Shown piece after piece: positions 9,316 through 17,898 of a stretch of 64,000 nucleotides of DNA; the stretch's first letter is position 1; each line of letters begins with the position of its first letter. A model generated the notes under the pieces. That model was not told the DNA's origin and did not search any database. It saw nothing but the letters and a program-made list of their open reading frames with translations. Both the position numbers and the translations under genes were made by a program. The DNA comes from Paracoccus onubensis (lineage in GTDB: Bacteria; Pseudomonadota; Alphaproteobacteria; Rhodobacterales; Rhodobacteraceae). The DNA lies in NCBI RefSeq assembly GCF_003591515.1, contig NZ_QZCG01000005.1, positions 186,001-250,000 of the forward strand, given 5' to 3'.

Positions 9316-11013
9316 ATGACGGCAGCCCCCGCACCCGATCGCCAGTCGCTGCGCGCGATGCTGATCCTGCTGCGCCCCTATCGCCTGCGCCTGAGCCTCG
9401 CGATGCTTGCCGGGATTGTCAGCGGATTCGCGATGACGGCGTTGCTGGCAACCATCAGCACGGCAATCGGTGGCCAGGCCTCTGCCGGTCTTGCTCATCT
9501 GTTGCTGGCCTATTGTGGTGCGGGTCTCCTGGCTATCGCCGCGTCGGTCATCTCGGATCTGGGGACGAATGCGGTCGGTCAGCGGCTGGTCGCGGATCTC
9601 CGCTGCGGGTTGTCCGAGCAGATCCTGCATGCGCCCATTGACCAGCTTGAGCGTTACCGCCTGCACCGGCTGCAAACCGTTCTGAACGGCGATATCGACA
9701 TGATCAGCATGTTCGCCTTCAATGTCGCGCCACTCTCTGCCGCTTTGGCGATCACGCTGGGCTGTCTGGCGTGGCTGGCATGGCTGGCACCGCTCGCCTT
9801 TCTGATCGCCTGCGCCTGCCTTATCCTCAGCGCCCTGGTCCAGTCGCGTGTCCGCGACAAGGGCATCGCAGGCTTCGAGCGCGCCCGGGACGACGAGGAT
9901 CGCCTGCAGCATTCCTTCAACGCGCTGGCGCTTGGCGCGAAAGAGCTGCGTCTCGACCGTCCCCGCCGCCTTGCCCTGTTCACCGACGAGATCCGCGCGA
10001 CCGCGCAGCGTATCCGGCATACGCAGATGGGCGCGATCGGCTATTACGCGCTGGGCCGTTCGGCCGGATCACTGTTGTTCTTCGGCATGATCGCGGTCCT
10101 GTTGTCCTGGCGGGATACCGGTTTCGCCTCGGGCGCGGTGCTGGGAAGCTTCGTGCTGATCCTGCTTTATGTCAAAGGCCCGATCGATCAGCTGATCGGC
10201 ACCCTGCCGGTCATCCACCGCGCCCAGATCGCCTTTGGCCGCATCGCCGATCTGTCGCGCCGCTTCCACAGCGCAGAATCGGATCTGCTGACGCCGCCGC
10301 ATGAGCAGGCCACCCCCGCATTCATCGGGCGGATCTCGCTGCGCAATGCATCCTACCGTTTCACGGAAGACAGGCCGGACCACCGGAACGGCTTCACCCT
10401 CGGCCCCGTTGATCTGGACATTCCGCAAGGCCGGATCACCTTCATCACCGGCGATAACGGATCGGGCAAAACCACCTTGCTGAAGATCCTGCTGGGCCTT
10501 TATCTGCCGCAGAACGGTGCGCTGGAACTGGATGGCATGCCGGTGACCGACGCGAACCGGGACGATTACCGCCAGTTATTCGCCTCGGTCCTGTCGGATT
10601 TCCACCTGTTCCGGCAGATCACCGGCAACCCGACAGAGACACAGGCCCGGCATGCAGCCGAGCTTCTGGACCTTCTTGGACTGACCGGCAAGGTCGCGAT
10701 CCGCGAGGACGCCTTCAGCACCACCGATCTTTCGACCGGCCAGCGCAAGCGGCTTGCCTTCGTTCAGGCCTGCGTGACAGGCAGGCCGGTACTGGTCTTC
10801 GACGAATGGGCCGCCGATCAGGATCCGGCCTTCCGTCATTTGTTCTACACCCGGCTTCTGCCCGATCTCCGCCGCGACGGGCGGACCCTGATCGTCATTT
10901 CCCACGACGACCGCTATTTCCACATCGCCGATCAGCGGCTGCACATGTCCGCGGGCCGCATCGTCACCACGGAACATGCGGACACAATCCGACAGGAAGG
11001 CTTGCAGGCATGA
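9316..11013 (+). CDS. Cyclic-peptide/siderophore export ABC transporter, PvdE/SyrD type (fused TM and ATPase)
   Basis: Exporter half-transporter of 565 residues: six hydrophobic segments in the first 320 residues, then an ABC ATPase domain. Walker A is GDNGSGKTT, the signature is LSTGQRKRLAF, and Walker B is VLVFDEWAADQDP. The Trp after Asp-Glu and the AADQDP run are hallmarks of the cyclic peptide export family (PvdE, SyrD). In pyoverdine systems such a protein moves the siderophore precursor across the inner membrane. Here no synthetase lies nearby, so it may export a siderophore made elsewhere or recycle the apo-siderophore after iron release (inference). Start at 9316 has GGAG upstream; its stop overlaps the next start as ATGA. 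Confidence 0.88.
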   Translation: MTAAPAPDRQSLRAMLILLRPYRLRLSLAMLAGIVSGFAMTALLATISTAIGGQASAGLAHLLLAYCGAGLLAIAASVISDLGTNAVGQRLVADLRCGLSEQILHAPIDQLERYRLHRLQTVLNGDIDMISMFAFNVAPLSAALAITLGCLAWLAWLAPLAFLIACACLILSALVQSRVRDKGIAGFERARDDEDRLQHSFNALALGAKELRLDRPRRLALFTDEIRATAQRIRHTQMGAIGYYALGRSAGSLLFFGMIAVLLSWRDTGFASGAVLGSFVLILLYVKGPIDQLIGTLPVIHRAQIAFGRIADLSRRFHSAESDLLTPPHEQATPAFIGRISLRNASYRFTEDRPDHRNGFTLGPVDLDIPQGRITFITGDNGSGKTTLLKILLGLYLPQNGALELDGMPVTDANRDDYRQLFASVLSDFHLFRQITGNPTETQARHAAELLDLLGLTGKVAIREDAFSTTDLSTGQRKRLAFVQACVTGRPVLVFDEWAADQDPAFRHLFYTRLLPDLRRDGRTLIVISHDDRYFHIADQRLHMSAGRIVTTEHADTIRQEGLQA

Positions 11014-11822
11014 ATGCCCATCGGAACCCGGCCACGCCGGACGACACCCGCCGCCCGGCCTTTGCCATCGAGGACATGTCCTTCTCGATCGGCAAGACCT
11101 GCCTGCTGCACCCGCTGACGATCAATCTGCCCGCAAAAGGCGTCATCGGGCTGATCGGGCATAATGGATCGGGAAAATCCACCCTCGTGAAAATCCTCGC
11201 GGGCCAGCAGGAGCCAAGCTCGGGAAAGCTGCGCTTCATGAACCGGCCGCTTGCTGAATGGGGGAACCGGGAATTCGCGCGCGAACTGGCCTATCTGCCG
11301 CAGCAGCTTCCTTCGGCCGCCGGTCTCAAGGTCCGGGAACTGGTGGCGGTCGGGCGCTATCCCTGGCACGGCGCGCTTGGCCGCTTCACCGGCGAGGATC
11401 GCAGACAGGTTAAAGCGGCGATGAATCTGACCGGCGTCGACGGGTTGGCGGATCGTCTGGTGGATACCCTGTCCGGAGGAGAGCGGCAGCGGGTCTGGCT
11501 GGCGATGCTGGTGGCGCAGCAGGCGAAATGCCTGCTTCTGGACGAACCCATCGCGGCGCTGGACATCGCCCATCAGCTTGACGTGCTTCACCTTGTGCGC
11601 AAGCTGGCGCAGGGCGGAGCAAGCATTCTGGTGGTATTGCACGACATCAATATGGCCGCACGGTTCTGCGACGAGGTCATCGCGCTGCGCGGCGGACACA
11701 TGATCGCCCGAGGCTCACCCGCAGAGGTTTTTCAGCCACCGCTGCTGAAACGGATTTTCGGCATCGAGATGGATGTGATCGCCCTTCGCGAAACGGGCCG
11801 GTTGCTGACATATCCGCGTTAG
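11010..11822 (+). CDS. Ferric-siderophore ABC transporter ATP-binding protein (FhuC type)
   Basis: Cytoplasmic ATPase of 270 residues that would energise the FhuB-type permease. Walker A GHNGSGKST, Q-loop LAYLPQQLP, signature LSGGERQRVWLAM, Walker B CLLLDEPIAALD and switch HD are all intact, so it should be active. The sequence VGRYPWHGALGRF after the Q-loop is typical of the FhuC/FepC group. The ATG at 11010 overlaps the exporter stop by four bases. It is the last gene of the siderophore operon; the hairpin repeat copy B lies directly after its stop and may act as the transcription terminator. Confidence 0.93.
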   Translation: MNAHRNPATPDDTRRPAFAIEDMSFSIGKTCLLHPLTINLPAKGVIGLIGHNGSGKSTLVKILAGQQEPSSGKLRFMNRPLAEWGNREFARELAYLPQQLPSAAGLKVRELVAVGRYPWHGALGRFTGEDRRQVKAAMNLTGVDGLADRLVDTLSGGERQRVWLAMLVAQQAKCLLLDEPIAALDIAHQLDVLHLVRKLAQGGASILVVLHDINMAARFCDEVIALRGGHMIARGSPAEVFQPPLLKRIFGIEMDVIALRETGRLLTYPR

Positions 11823-11830
11823 AGCCTGTC

Positions 11831-11939
11831 GCGCCCGCCCGGTTTCTCGCCTTCTGCTTCTTCTTTGTCCAAATACCTCGGGGGTCCGGGGGTTGTCCCC
11901 CGGCCATCGCGGGACGCAAATAACCGGCGTTTCCGATTC
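11831..11939 (-). repeat. Dispersed GC-rich hairpin repeat, copy B (inverted relative to copy A)
   Basis: Reverse-oriented partner of the repeat at 2806-2908. It keeps the 7-base stem CCGGGGG / CCCCCGG (11886-11892 with 11897-11903) around a different loop (TTGT on the plus strand), plus the CCAAATACCTCGGGGGT flank and CTTCTTCTTT run. It begins 9 bases after the stop of the FhuC-type gene, a position expected for a terminator. Confidence 0.85.
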
Positions 11940-12057
11940 AGCGCGGCACGCGTTAGCCGCGGGAAGATTCGGTACCGTGGAAACCGGACGTCATCAATTC
12001 ATTGATTTCGGCGCAGGGACCCTTAAAGATCCGGCGGGATCATTGAGCGGAGATGAT

Positions 12058-12849
12058 ATGGAACTGTGGTTGATCGGCATCGGAACCGGCAATCCCGATC
12101 ACCTGACGCTTCAGGCCGTCAAGGCGATCAACGGCGCCGATCTGATCCTGATCCCACGCAAGGGCGAAGAGAAGGCCGATCTTGCCGATCTGCGGCGCGC
12201 GATCTGTGCCGAAATGCTGACCAATCCCCGGACGATCCTGTCCGAATTCGATCTGCCTGTCAGAGCCGCCGAGGGGGATTATCTGAACGGCGTCGCCGAT
12301 TGGCATGATGCCATTGCCGAAAGCTGGCGAGCGGCCATCGGCAGGCATCCGCAGGCCATGAAGGTCGCGCTGCTGATCTGGGGCGATCCGGCGCTTTACG
12401 ACAGCTCGCTGCGTATCGCCGAACGGCTGGCGCGGCATGTCGATCTGTCCGTCCATGTCGTGCCGGGGATCATGTCGCCGCAGGCGCTTACGGCGGCGCA
12501 TGGCGTTCCCATGAACCAGCTTGGGGCGCCGTTTCTGGTCACGACCGGACGCCGGTTGCGGGATCATGGCTGGCCGGATGGCGTGGATACGCTGCTGGTC
12601 ATGCTGGACGGGGAATGCAGTTTTCAGACGCTGAAACCGGACGGGATCTCGATCTGGTGGGGGGCTTATCTGGGCATGCCGCAGCAGATCGTGGATGCCG
12701 GCCCGCTGGCCGAAACCGGGCCGGGGATCGTCGCGGCACGGAAGGTGGCGCGGGCGCGGCATGGCTGGATCATGGATATCTATCTGTTGCGGCGAGGCCC
12801 CGGCACCGGGATGCCGGGGCAAGGATCAGCCGCGGGCGCGGGACCATAG
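12058..12849 (+). CDS. cobF: Precorrin-6A synthase (deacetylating)
   Basis: S-adenosylmethionine-dependent methyltransferase of 263 residues that methylates C-1 and removes the acetyl group to give precorrin-6A in the aerobic cobalamin pathway. The N-terminal MELWLIGIGTGNPDHLTLQA is the CobF version of the tetrapyrrole-methylase GxGxGD loop, and IWGDPALYDS and VVPGIMSPQ are further family motifs. The ATG at 12058 has GGAG about eight bases upstream; a longer reading frame exists but starts inside the repeat. It is separated from the main cob cluster, on the opposite strand to cbtA, with which its last 24 bases overlap tail to tail. No riboswitch was seen in front of it. Confidence 0.92.
   Translation: MELWLIGIGTGNPDHLTLQAVKAINGADLILIPRKGEEKADLADLRRAICAEMLTNPRTILSEFDLPVRAAEGDYLNGVADWHDAIAESWRAAIGRHPQAMKVALLIWGDPALYDSSLRIAERLARHVDLSVHVVPGIMSPQALTAAHGVPMNQLGAPFLVTTGRRLRDHGWPDGVDTLLVMLDGECSFQTLKPDGISIWWGAYLGMPQQIVDAGPLAETGPGIVAARKVARARHGWIMDIYLLRRGPGTGMPGQGSAAGAGP
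12797..12820. terminator. Hairpin inside the cobF 3' end, just past the cbtA stop
   Basis: Perfect 9-base-pair stem GCCCCGGCA / TGCCGGGGC (12797-12805 with 12812-12820) with a six-base loop. It lies five bases beyond the cbtA stop codon (minus strand) but within the last codons of cobF, where it encodes the Gly/Pro-rich tail. Position suggests a terminator for cbtBA that is embedded in a coding sequence. No U-tract is evident. Confidence 0.45.
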
Positions 12850-13557
12850 CGAGGCCGTGAACAGCCCCAGCAGCACCCAGACCACCAGCCCCACGCCAAG
12901 CGCGCGCCCGGCGAATTGCGCGGCCAGTTCGGGCGGTGTCGGGCCGGTCAGCTCGACCGGGTGAGGCGCACCGATAAGATGGGGCAGCGCCGCCATGACG
13001 ATGGCCACCCCCCAGGCAGCCCAGTTTCTGCCGAAGGCAATCAACCACAAGGCCCCCGCTGACAGAAGCACCGTGACCAGCCACCAGATTTCGCGCTGCG
13101 TGATATCCGCCGCGGCCATGCCCGGCAGTTCGGGCGCAAGTCCGAAGGCCGGCGCAAGCTGCACGGCGATGAAACCGGCCAGCCCCCATAGCAGCCCCTC
13201 GCGCGGCGTCACCCGGTGCCCCCGGTTCTCGGCCAAGGCGATCGCGCCGGTCAGCAGCAGCGCATAGCCGGCATAGACGAGGATCGAGAACAGCACCGAC
13301 AGCCCGTCCCGCGCCGGGTCTATCCCGCCGGTTTCCGGCGGTACCGCGTGATCCCCGGAAGGCGCGGCATCCGTCACCGCCCCATGGCCGTGATCATGGT
13401 CGTGACCACCCTCGGCGGCGAAATGGGTCAGCTCGCCGCCTTCGTAAAGCTCGGCATGCAGCAGCACGGGCTGAACGAAGACAAGCTGCATCAGGGCGGC
13501 AATCAGCCCCGCAGCAGCACCAGCGATCAATGCGCTGGTCAAAAGTCGTGCAAGCAT
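12826..13557 (-). CDS. cbtA: CbtA family cobalt transporter subunit
   Basis: Integral membrane protein of 243 residues with five or six hydrophobic segments, matching the CbtA family of predicted B12-regulated cobalt transporters. A histidine-rich loop (HDHDHGHG, residues 52-59) after the first membrane helix is the probable metal-collecting site. The ATG at 13557 comes one base after the cbtB stop, so translation is probably coupled; an upstream start would run through cbtB. The family is known from cobalamin-riboswitch regulons, and here a riboswitch lies upstream of cbtB. Cobalt as substrate follows from family knowledge and context. Confidence 0.9.
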   Translation of the reverse strand: MLARLLTSALIAGAAAGLIAALMQLVFVQPVLLHAELYEGGELTHFAAEGGHDHDHGHGAVTDAAPSGDHAVPPETGGIDPARDGLSVLFSILVYAGYALLLTGAIALAENRGHRVTPREGLLWGLAGFIAVQLAPAFGLAPELPGMAAADITQREIWWLVTVLLSAGALWLIAFGRNWAAWGVAIVMAALPHLIGAPHPVELTGPTPPELAAQFAGRALGVGLVVWVLLGLFTASLWSRARG

Positions 13558-13558
13558 G

Positions 13559-13729
13559 TCAGTGGCAGGGAAAGCCGGTGGCGTGGCGGACATCATGCGC
13601 GGCATCGTGAAGGGTTTCGGACTGGGCAAGGCCCGCCGTAAAAACCAGCGCCGCGCCGATACATATCACGATGAGAATGTCCCGGACAGAGGTGGAAACC
13701 GCGCCTGACGCGCGGGAAATTGTGGTCAT
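13559..13729 (-). CDS. cbtB: CbtB family cobalt transporter small subunit
   Basis: Small single-span membrane protein of 56 residues. A hydrophobic helix covers about 17-34. The C-terminal tail is rich in metal ligands (His41, His45, His49, Cys55, His56), the known CbtB signature. The ATG at 13729 follows a near-consensus AAGGAGGT; longer frames extend into the riboswitch and are not real. It is the first gene after the cobalamin riboswitch at 13773-13940, and cbtA follows one base after its stop. Confidence 0.92.
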   Translation of the reverse strand: MTTISRASGAVSTSVRDILIVICIGAALVFTAGLAQSETLHDAAHDVRHATGFPCH

Positions 13730-13772
13730 GTTAACCTCCTTGCCGTCGACCCCGACGGCGGATTGCGTTTCA

Positions 13773-13940
13773 CGCAGGGTCGGTCTCCTGACTCGCAGGT
13801 CGCGGCCTGTCCCGCCTTCCCATGGCCATGCGGCCACAGTGGACTTTCGGGTCGGCTCTCTGCTCACAGTCGCGGGGGCGGTCGGGTTCGGATGATGCCA
13901 TCCTCCCTGTTCCCATGCAGCTTTCGGGCTGCACCATGCG
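13773..13940 (-). promoter_or_regulatory. Cobalamin (adenosylcobalamin) riboswitch controlling cbtBA
   Basis: Minus-strand RNA element with the hallmarks of the class: GGGAACAGGGAGGAT early, CCGCCCCCGCGACTGTGA in the centre, CCACTG and GGGAAGGCGGGACA, then the B12 box GCGAGTCAGGAGACC at 13796-13782. The outer P1 helix can form between CGCATGGT (13940-13933) and ACCCTGCG (13780-13773) with one mismatch. The cbtB ribosome site lies about 35 bases after it. High B12 would be expected to switch off cobalt uptake. Confidence 0.93.
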
Positions 13941-13972
13941 CCCCGGCACAGTGGCACCTGCACCCGCTCGGG

Positions 13973-14287
13973 TCAAGCGGCGGGAATCCGCGCCAGCACC
14001 TTGAACCGCAGCCGTGTCAGCGGGCGGGCATCGTGGATCACGCCCTTCGGATCCGCCCGGTAAAGCCCGAGAAAACGGCGCAGATCGTCAAGATCCCCTT
14101 CCTCTACCGGGCCGAACAGCCATGCCATGCGCCCCGGCGCCCGCACCGCGACCGAACCGCCGCTGCGGCAGCCCGACAGACAGGCCGACGCGCGGATCCC
14201 GCATTCCTCACCGGCTATGGCCCCGGCGATCATCGACAGCCGGCGCGCGCCATCCGGGCATTCGGAGCAGACGAAGATACAGGTCAT
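13973..14287 (-). CDS. DUF1636 family ferredoxin-like protein (first paralog)
   Basis: Small cytoplasmic protein of 104 residues. Cysteines lie at 3, 7, 10, 29, 36 and 40; the C-x2-C plus C-x3-C spacing resembles thioredoxin-fold [2Fe-2S] ferredoxins. It belongs to the DUF1636 family, known to occur in cobalamin gene neighbourhoods but without an established function. Its start overlaps the cobB stop by four bases, so it is probably the last gene of the cobL-cobE-cobM-cobB run. Its stop is 33 bases before the start of the cbtBA riboswitch. A second member lies at 26075-26437. An electron-transfer role in corrin reduction is speculation. Confidence 0.82.
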   Translation of the reverse strand: MTCIFVCSECPDGARRLSMIAGAIAGEECGIRASACLSGCRSGGSVAVRAPGRMAWLFGPVEEGDLDDLRRFLGLYRADPKGVIHDARPLTRLRFKVLARIPAA

Positions 14288-15591
14288 GCCGCCCGCTCCG
14301 CTCCGGCGATCAGATGGAAGAAAGTGCCGGTGACATTGCCCCGCCGCGATCCGGTTTCGGGAACCGCCGTTCCGTCCGCGTCCACCACAGCGGCCAGCGG
14401 CCGATCGGGTTGCGACTGGATGGTCGAATAATGGAACTCGTGCCCGCGCAGTCTTGCGCCCGCCTCATGCCCGGGCATCGGGGCGGTCAATCGCGCCAGA
14501 CGGTAGCCCAGATGCATCCGGCGCTTCTCATAACTGGTGACCAGCCCCAGCAGCCCCGCCATAGGATGGATCACGCCTTCGCCATCGGTCAATGCGCTGC
14601 CCAGCACCATATAGCCGCCGCATTCGCCATGCACCGGGCGATCCGTCGCAAAGCTGCGCAACCCGTCCATAAACCCGCGCGCGCCCGAGATCCGGCCGGC
14701 GTGAAGTTCGGGATAGCCGCCCGGCAGCCAGCAGATATCGGCATCCTTTGCCGGCGCCTGATCGGCAAGCGGAGAGAAAGGCAGAATTTCCGCGCCCTGT
14801 CGTCTCCAGCCGTCCAGAATATGAGGATAGACGAAGGAAAACGCATCATCCTGCGCCAGCGCGATCCGCTGCCCGGGCGGGGGAAGCAGATGTTCCGACA
14901 AGGGAACCGGCCTGCCCTTTGCTGCCGCGCGGATGGCATCCAAATCGATATGCCCGCGCAGAAAACCGGCATATCCGGCGATAGCCCGGTCCAGATCCGG
15001 ATGTTCGGCAGCCTGCACCAGTCCCAGATGCCGCTCGGGCAGGGTCAGGTCGCCTCGTCGTGGCAAGGCGCCGAAGACGGGGATCCCCTGTTCGTCGAAG
15101 GCAAGGCGGCACAGCCGTTCGTGACGGGGCGAGGCGACACGGTTCAGGATGACGCCCGCGATATGCACATCGTCGCGAAACCGCGCCATGCCAAGCGCCA
15201 TCGCCGCCGCCGTCTGCGCCTGCCCCGACACATCCAGCACCAGCACCACCGGCCAGCCGGTCAGAGCGGCGATATCCGCGCTTGCCCCGTTGCCGCTTTC
15301 GCCGGCGCGGGCAACGCCGTCGAAAAGCCCCATCGAGCCTTCGGCCAATGCAACCCCGCCGCTGCGCGCCAGTTGCGTCGCCAGTATCCCTTGCGTCATC
15401 GCCCAGCTGTCCAGATTGAACGAATCCCGTCCGCAGGCCGCGCGGTGAAAGGCCGGGTCGATATAGTCCGGGCCGCATTTATAGGGCTGCACCGGCACAC
15501 CCTCTTCGGTCAGACAACGCAGCAGCCCCAGCATGACCGTGGTTTTGCCGGTGCCCGAGCGCGGGGCCGAGACGATCAGCCCCGCCGTCAC
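14284..15591 (-). CDS. cobB: Hydrogenobyrinic acid a,c-diamide synthase (cobyrinate a,c-diamide synthase family)
   Basis: Glutamine- and ATP-dependent amidase of 435 residues that amidates carboxylates a and c of the corrin ring. The N-terminal dethiobiotin-synthetase-like ATP domain has the P-loop [10 protein letters not shown] (about 9-18). The family runs [15 protein letters not shown] and [10 protein letters not shown] follow. The C-terminal class I glutamine amidotransferase domain carries the catalytic Cys in [11 protein letters not shown]. Start is GTG at 15591, overlapping the cobM stop. In the aerobic pathway the product feeds the cobaltochelatase, whose CobN subunit is encoded 6 kb upstream in the same cluster. 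Confidence 0.94.
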   Translation of the reverse strand: MTAGLIVSAPRSGTGKTTVMLGLLRCLTEEGVPVQPYKCGPDYIDPAFHRAACGRDSFNLDSWAMTQGILATQLARSGGVALAEGSMGLFDGVARAGESGNGASADIAALTGWPVVLVLDVSGQAQTAAAMALGMARFRDDVHIAGVILNRVASPRHERLCRLAFDEQGIPVFGALPRRGDLTLPERHLGLVQAAEHPDLDRAIAGYAGFLRGHIDLDAIRAAAKGRPVPLSEHLLPPPGQRIALAQDDAFSFVYPHILDGWRRQGAEILPFSPLADQAPAKDADICWLPGGYPELHAGRISGARGFMDGLRSFATDRPVHGECGGYMVLGSALTDGEGVIHPMAGLLGLVTSYEKRRMHLGYRLARLTAPMPGHEAGARLRGHEFHYSTIQSQPDRPLAAVVDADGTAVPETGSRRGNVTGTFFHLIAGAERAA

Positions 15592-16361
15592 GGTTTCACC
15601 GCATCGGCCCGGCCCGCACGAAAGCGGCGGTCGTAATCGGCGGCATAAAGACGGCTTTCGTCAAACCCCTCCTGCGCCAGTACCGGGCCGACAAGGATCA
15701 GTGCCGTCCGCTCTATCGTGCCGCCGACCTGAGCCTCGATATCGGCCAATGTGCCGCGAATGATCCGCTGATCGGGCCAGCTTGCGCGCCAGACGACAGC
15801 CACCGGACAATCCGTGCCGTAATGCGGCAGCAGTTCCGCCACCGTCTCGGCCAATCGGTGAATGGACAAGTGAAGCGCCAGCGTCGCTCCGGTTGCGGCA
15901 AAGGCGGCAAGGCTTTCCCCCCCGGGCATGGGCGAGGCGCGGCCGGGTGTCCGGGTCAGCACCACGCTTTGCGCGAGGCCGGGCAGCGTCAGTTCCACCC
16001 CCAGCGCGGCGGCCGCAGCGGCAAAAGAGGGAACGCCCGGCGTCACCGTATAGGCGATCCCCGCCATGCGCAGGCGCCGCAACTGCTCGCCCATTGCCGA
16101 CCAGACCGACAGATCGCCGGAATGCAGCCGCGCCACGTCGAGTCCCTGTTCATGGGCCGCCGCGATCTCGGCCATGATCGCGTCCAGATCCAGCGGCGCG
16201 GTATTCACGATCCGCGCCCCTTCCGGGCAATGGGCCAGCACCGCCCGGGGAATCAGGGATCCCGCGTAAAGACAGACCGGCGAGGCAGCGATCAGGTCGC
16301 GCGCACGCAGCGTCAGCAGATCGGGCGCCCCCGGCCCCGCACCGATGAAATGCACGGTCAT
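15588..16361 (-). CDS. cobM: Precorrin-4 C11-methyltransferase
   Basis: Tetrapyrrole methylase of 257 residues that adds a methyl group at C-11 of precorrin-4. The N-terminal [18 protein letters not shown] loop, [22 protein letters not shown] and [16 protein letters not shown] are all CobM/CbiF motifs. ATG at 16361 follows AGGAGAG; the longer open frame upstream is a shadow of cobE. It overlaps cobE by four bases on one side and cobB by four on the other, so the genes are translationally coupled. Confidence 0.95.
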   Translation of the reverse strand: MTVHFIGAGPGAPDLLTLRARDLIAASPVCLYAGSLIPRAVLAHCPEGARIVNTAPLDLDAIMAEIAAAHEQGLDVARLHSGDLSVWSAMGEQLRRLRMAGIAYTVTPGVPSFAAAAAALGVELTLPGLAQSVVLTRTPGRASPMPGGESLAAFAATGATLALHLSIHRLAETVAELLPHYGTDCPVAVVWRASWPDQRIIRGTLADIEAQVGGTIERTALILVGPVLAQEGFDESRLYAADYDRRFRAGRADAVKP

Positions 16362-16720
16362 GAATTCTCTCCTGTTTCGGCAAGGGCCGCCGTCGCCATC
16401 CGGTCGGCCGAGACGACCCGCACGACCAGCAGCCGGCTGTTCGCGCCCGCCGCCAGCGCACAGGCTTCGGCGACGCTGCCGGTGCCGTAGACATGCAATG
16501 AAATCCGGCTTTGCGTCGGCGTGGCGATACGGGCCAGCGTTTCGCATGGGATCGGCGTCACCTCGAACCCCTGCGCGATCAGTTCTGAAATCAGCGGATC
16601 GTCCCGTTTCGCCGCAGGCACGGCAAGGCGGCGCAGACCGGTTGCCCCGGCACGTTCCATCGCATCAAGGACCGAGCCGATTGTGGCACCGCTTCGAAAC
16701 CCGATACCGGCGATCTTCAT
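16358..16720 (-). CDS. cobE: Cobalamin biosynthesis protein CobE
   Basis: Small protein of 120 residues of the CobE family (related to the C-terminal domain of CbiG), with the N-terminal [15 protein letters not shown] signature and [16 protein letters not shown] near the C-terminus. Its exact role in the aerobic pathway is not firmly established; a structural or corrin-binding function has been suggested from family studies. ATG at 16720 with GGAGGG upstream. It lies between cobL and cobM, overlapping each by four bases. Confidence 0.9.
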   Translation of the reverse strand: MKIAGIGFRSGATIGSVLDAMERAGATGLRRLAVPAAKRDDPLISELIAQGFEVTPIPCETLARIATPTQSRISLHVYGTGSVAEACALAAGANSRLLVVRVVSADRMATAALAETGENS

Positions 16721-17898
16721 CGCAGGACCCTCCATTGCGTAACGGGATAGGATGATTTCCAGCCGCGCCTGCCACCGATCGGCGCGGCTTCGGACAGATC
16801 GATGCGCAGCAGGCTGCCGCCTTTCGCCGCCTGCCATGCGGTCAGCAGCGCCTCGGTCTCCAGCGTCACGGCATGCGCGACGATCCGGCAGCCCGCAGGC
16901 AGGCGCTGCCACAATGCGCCCATCAGGGGGTCATCTGCTCCGCCGCCGATGAATATGGCATCGGGATCGGGCAGATCGGGCAGCAGCTCCATGGCGCTGC
17001 CCTGCCGGATTTCCAGCCGATCCATTCCCAGCCGTGCCGCATTCCCCGCCGCCCGTTGCGCCCGGGCAGGATCGCGTTCGATCCCGATGCAGCGCGTCGA
17101 AGGATGGGACAGCAGCCATTCGATTCCGACAGAACCGGCCCCCGCGCCGATATCCCACAGAAGTTCTCCGGGCCGCGGCGCCAGCGCCGACAGGGCCAGA
17201 GCCCGCACCGGGCGCTTGGTAATCTGGCCGTCATGGGCAAAACAGTCATCCGGCAAGCCCGGCGCACAGGGTATAACCCTGCCGCCGCCCCGGACCGACA
17301 GGGCGACAGCAACCAGATCGCCGATATCGTCGAAATCCAGCCCATCGGCGCTGGCCTCGCGGATCCGTTCGCGCGGGCCGCCCAGATATTCCATCACCGT
17401 CAGGATGCTGTCACCGAAACCCTCGGCGCTCAGCCACGCGGCCAGTTGCTGCACCGCCGCCCCGTCGCGCAGAGTCAGGATGGCCCGCCGCCCCGGCACC
17501 AGTTCCTGCCGCAGACGCGGGATCGGCGCGGCATGAAGCCCAAGGCACAACGTCTCTTCGATCCGCCAGCCCATGCGGGCGGCTATCAGCGAAAAGACTG
17601 AAATCCCCGGATAGGCGCGCCATTCATCCCGCGCCAGCACCTGCGCCAGCGCCCCGCCCGCTCCATACCAGAAAGGATCGCCCGATGTCAGCACAGCGAC
17701 CGGCCTGCCCCGCATCGCCAGAACCGGCTCGATCGAGAACGGCACCGGCCATTCGCGCCGGTCGGGATGGGCAATCATCGCCAGATGACGGGGACCGCCA
17801 AAGACGGCTTCGGCCAGTCGCAGCGCATTGAGGCTTGTCATCGACAGCCCGTTGACGCCATCTTCGCCGATACCGATGATCGAGAGCCACTCAGCCAT
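16717..17898 (-). CDS. cobL: Precorrin-6Y C5,15-methyltransferase (decarboxylating)
   Basis: Bifunctional methylase of 393 residues. The N-terminal tetrapyrrole-methylase half (LSIIGIGEDGVNGLS, LTSGDPFWYGAGG) corresponds to CbiE. The C-terminal Rossmann methyltransferase half (LLWDIGAGAGSVGIEWLL, IFIGGGAD) corresponds to CbiT and carries out decarboxylation. The ATG at 17898 is the only start that leaves cobK intact. Remarkably, the start codons of cobL (minus) and cobK (plus) overlap in a single CATG palindrome, so no promoter fits between them; each gene's control sequences must lie inside the other. Confidence 0.94.
   Translation of the reverse strand: MAEWLSIIGIGEDGVNGLSMTSLNALRLAEAVFGGPRHLAMIAHPDRREWPVPFSIEPVLAMRGRPVAVLTSGDPFWYGAGGALAQVLARDEWRAYPGISVFSLIAARMGWRIEETLCLGLHAAPIPRLRQELVPGRRAILTLRDGAAVQQLAAWLSAEGFGDSILTVMEYLGGPRERIREASADGLDFDDIGDLVAVALSVRGGGRVIPCAPGLPDDCFAHDGQITKRPVRALALSALAPRPGELLWDIGAGAGSVGIEWLLSHPSTRCIGIERDPARAQRAAGNAARLGMDRLEIRQGSAMELLPDLPDPDAIFIGGGADDPLMGALWQRLPAGCRIVAHAVTLETEALLTAWQAAKGGSLLRIDLSEAAPIGGRRGWKSSYPVTQWRVLR

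Noticed and set aside
11940..12057. Fourth cobalamin riboswitch upstream of cobF
   Set aside because: No B12 box or CCGCCCCCGC core is present in the short leader.
14014..15636. 540-codon plus-strand open frame antisense to cobB
   Set aside because: No motif, no ribosome site, and the opposite strand holds an intact cobB with all active-site motifs.
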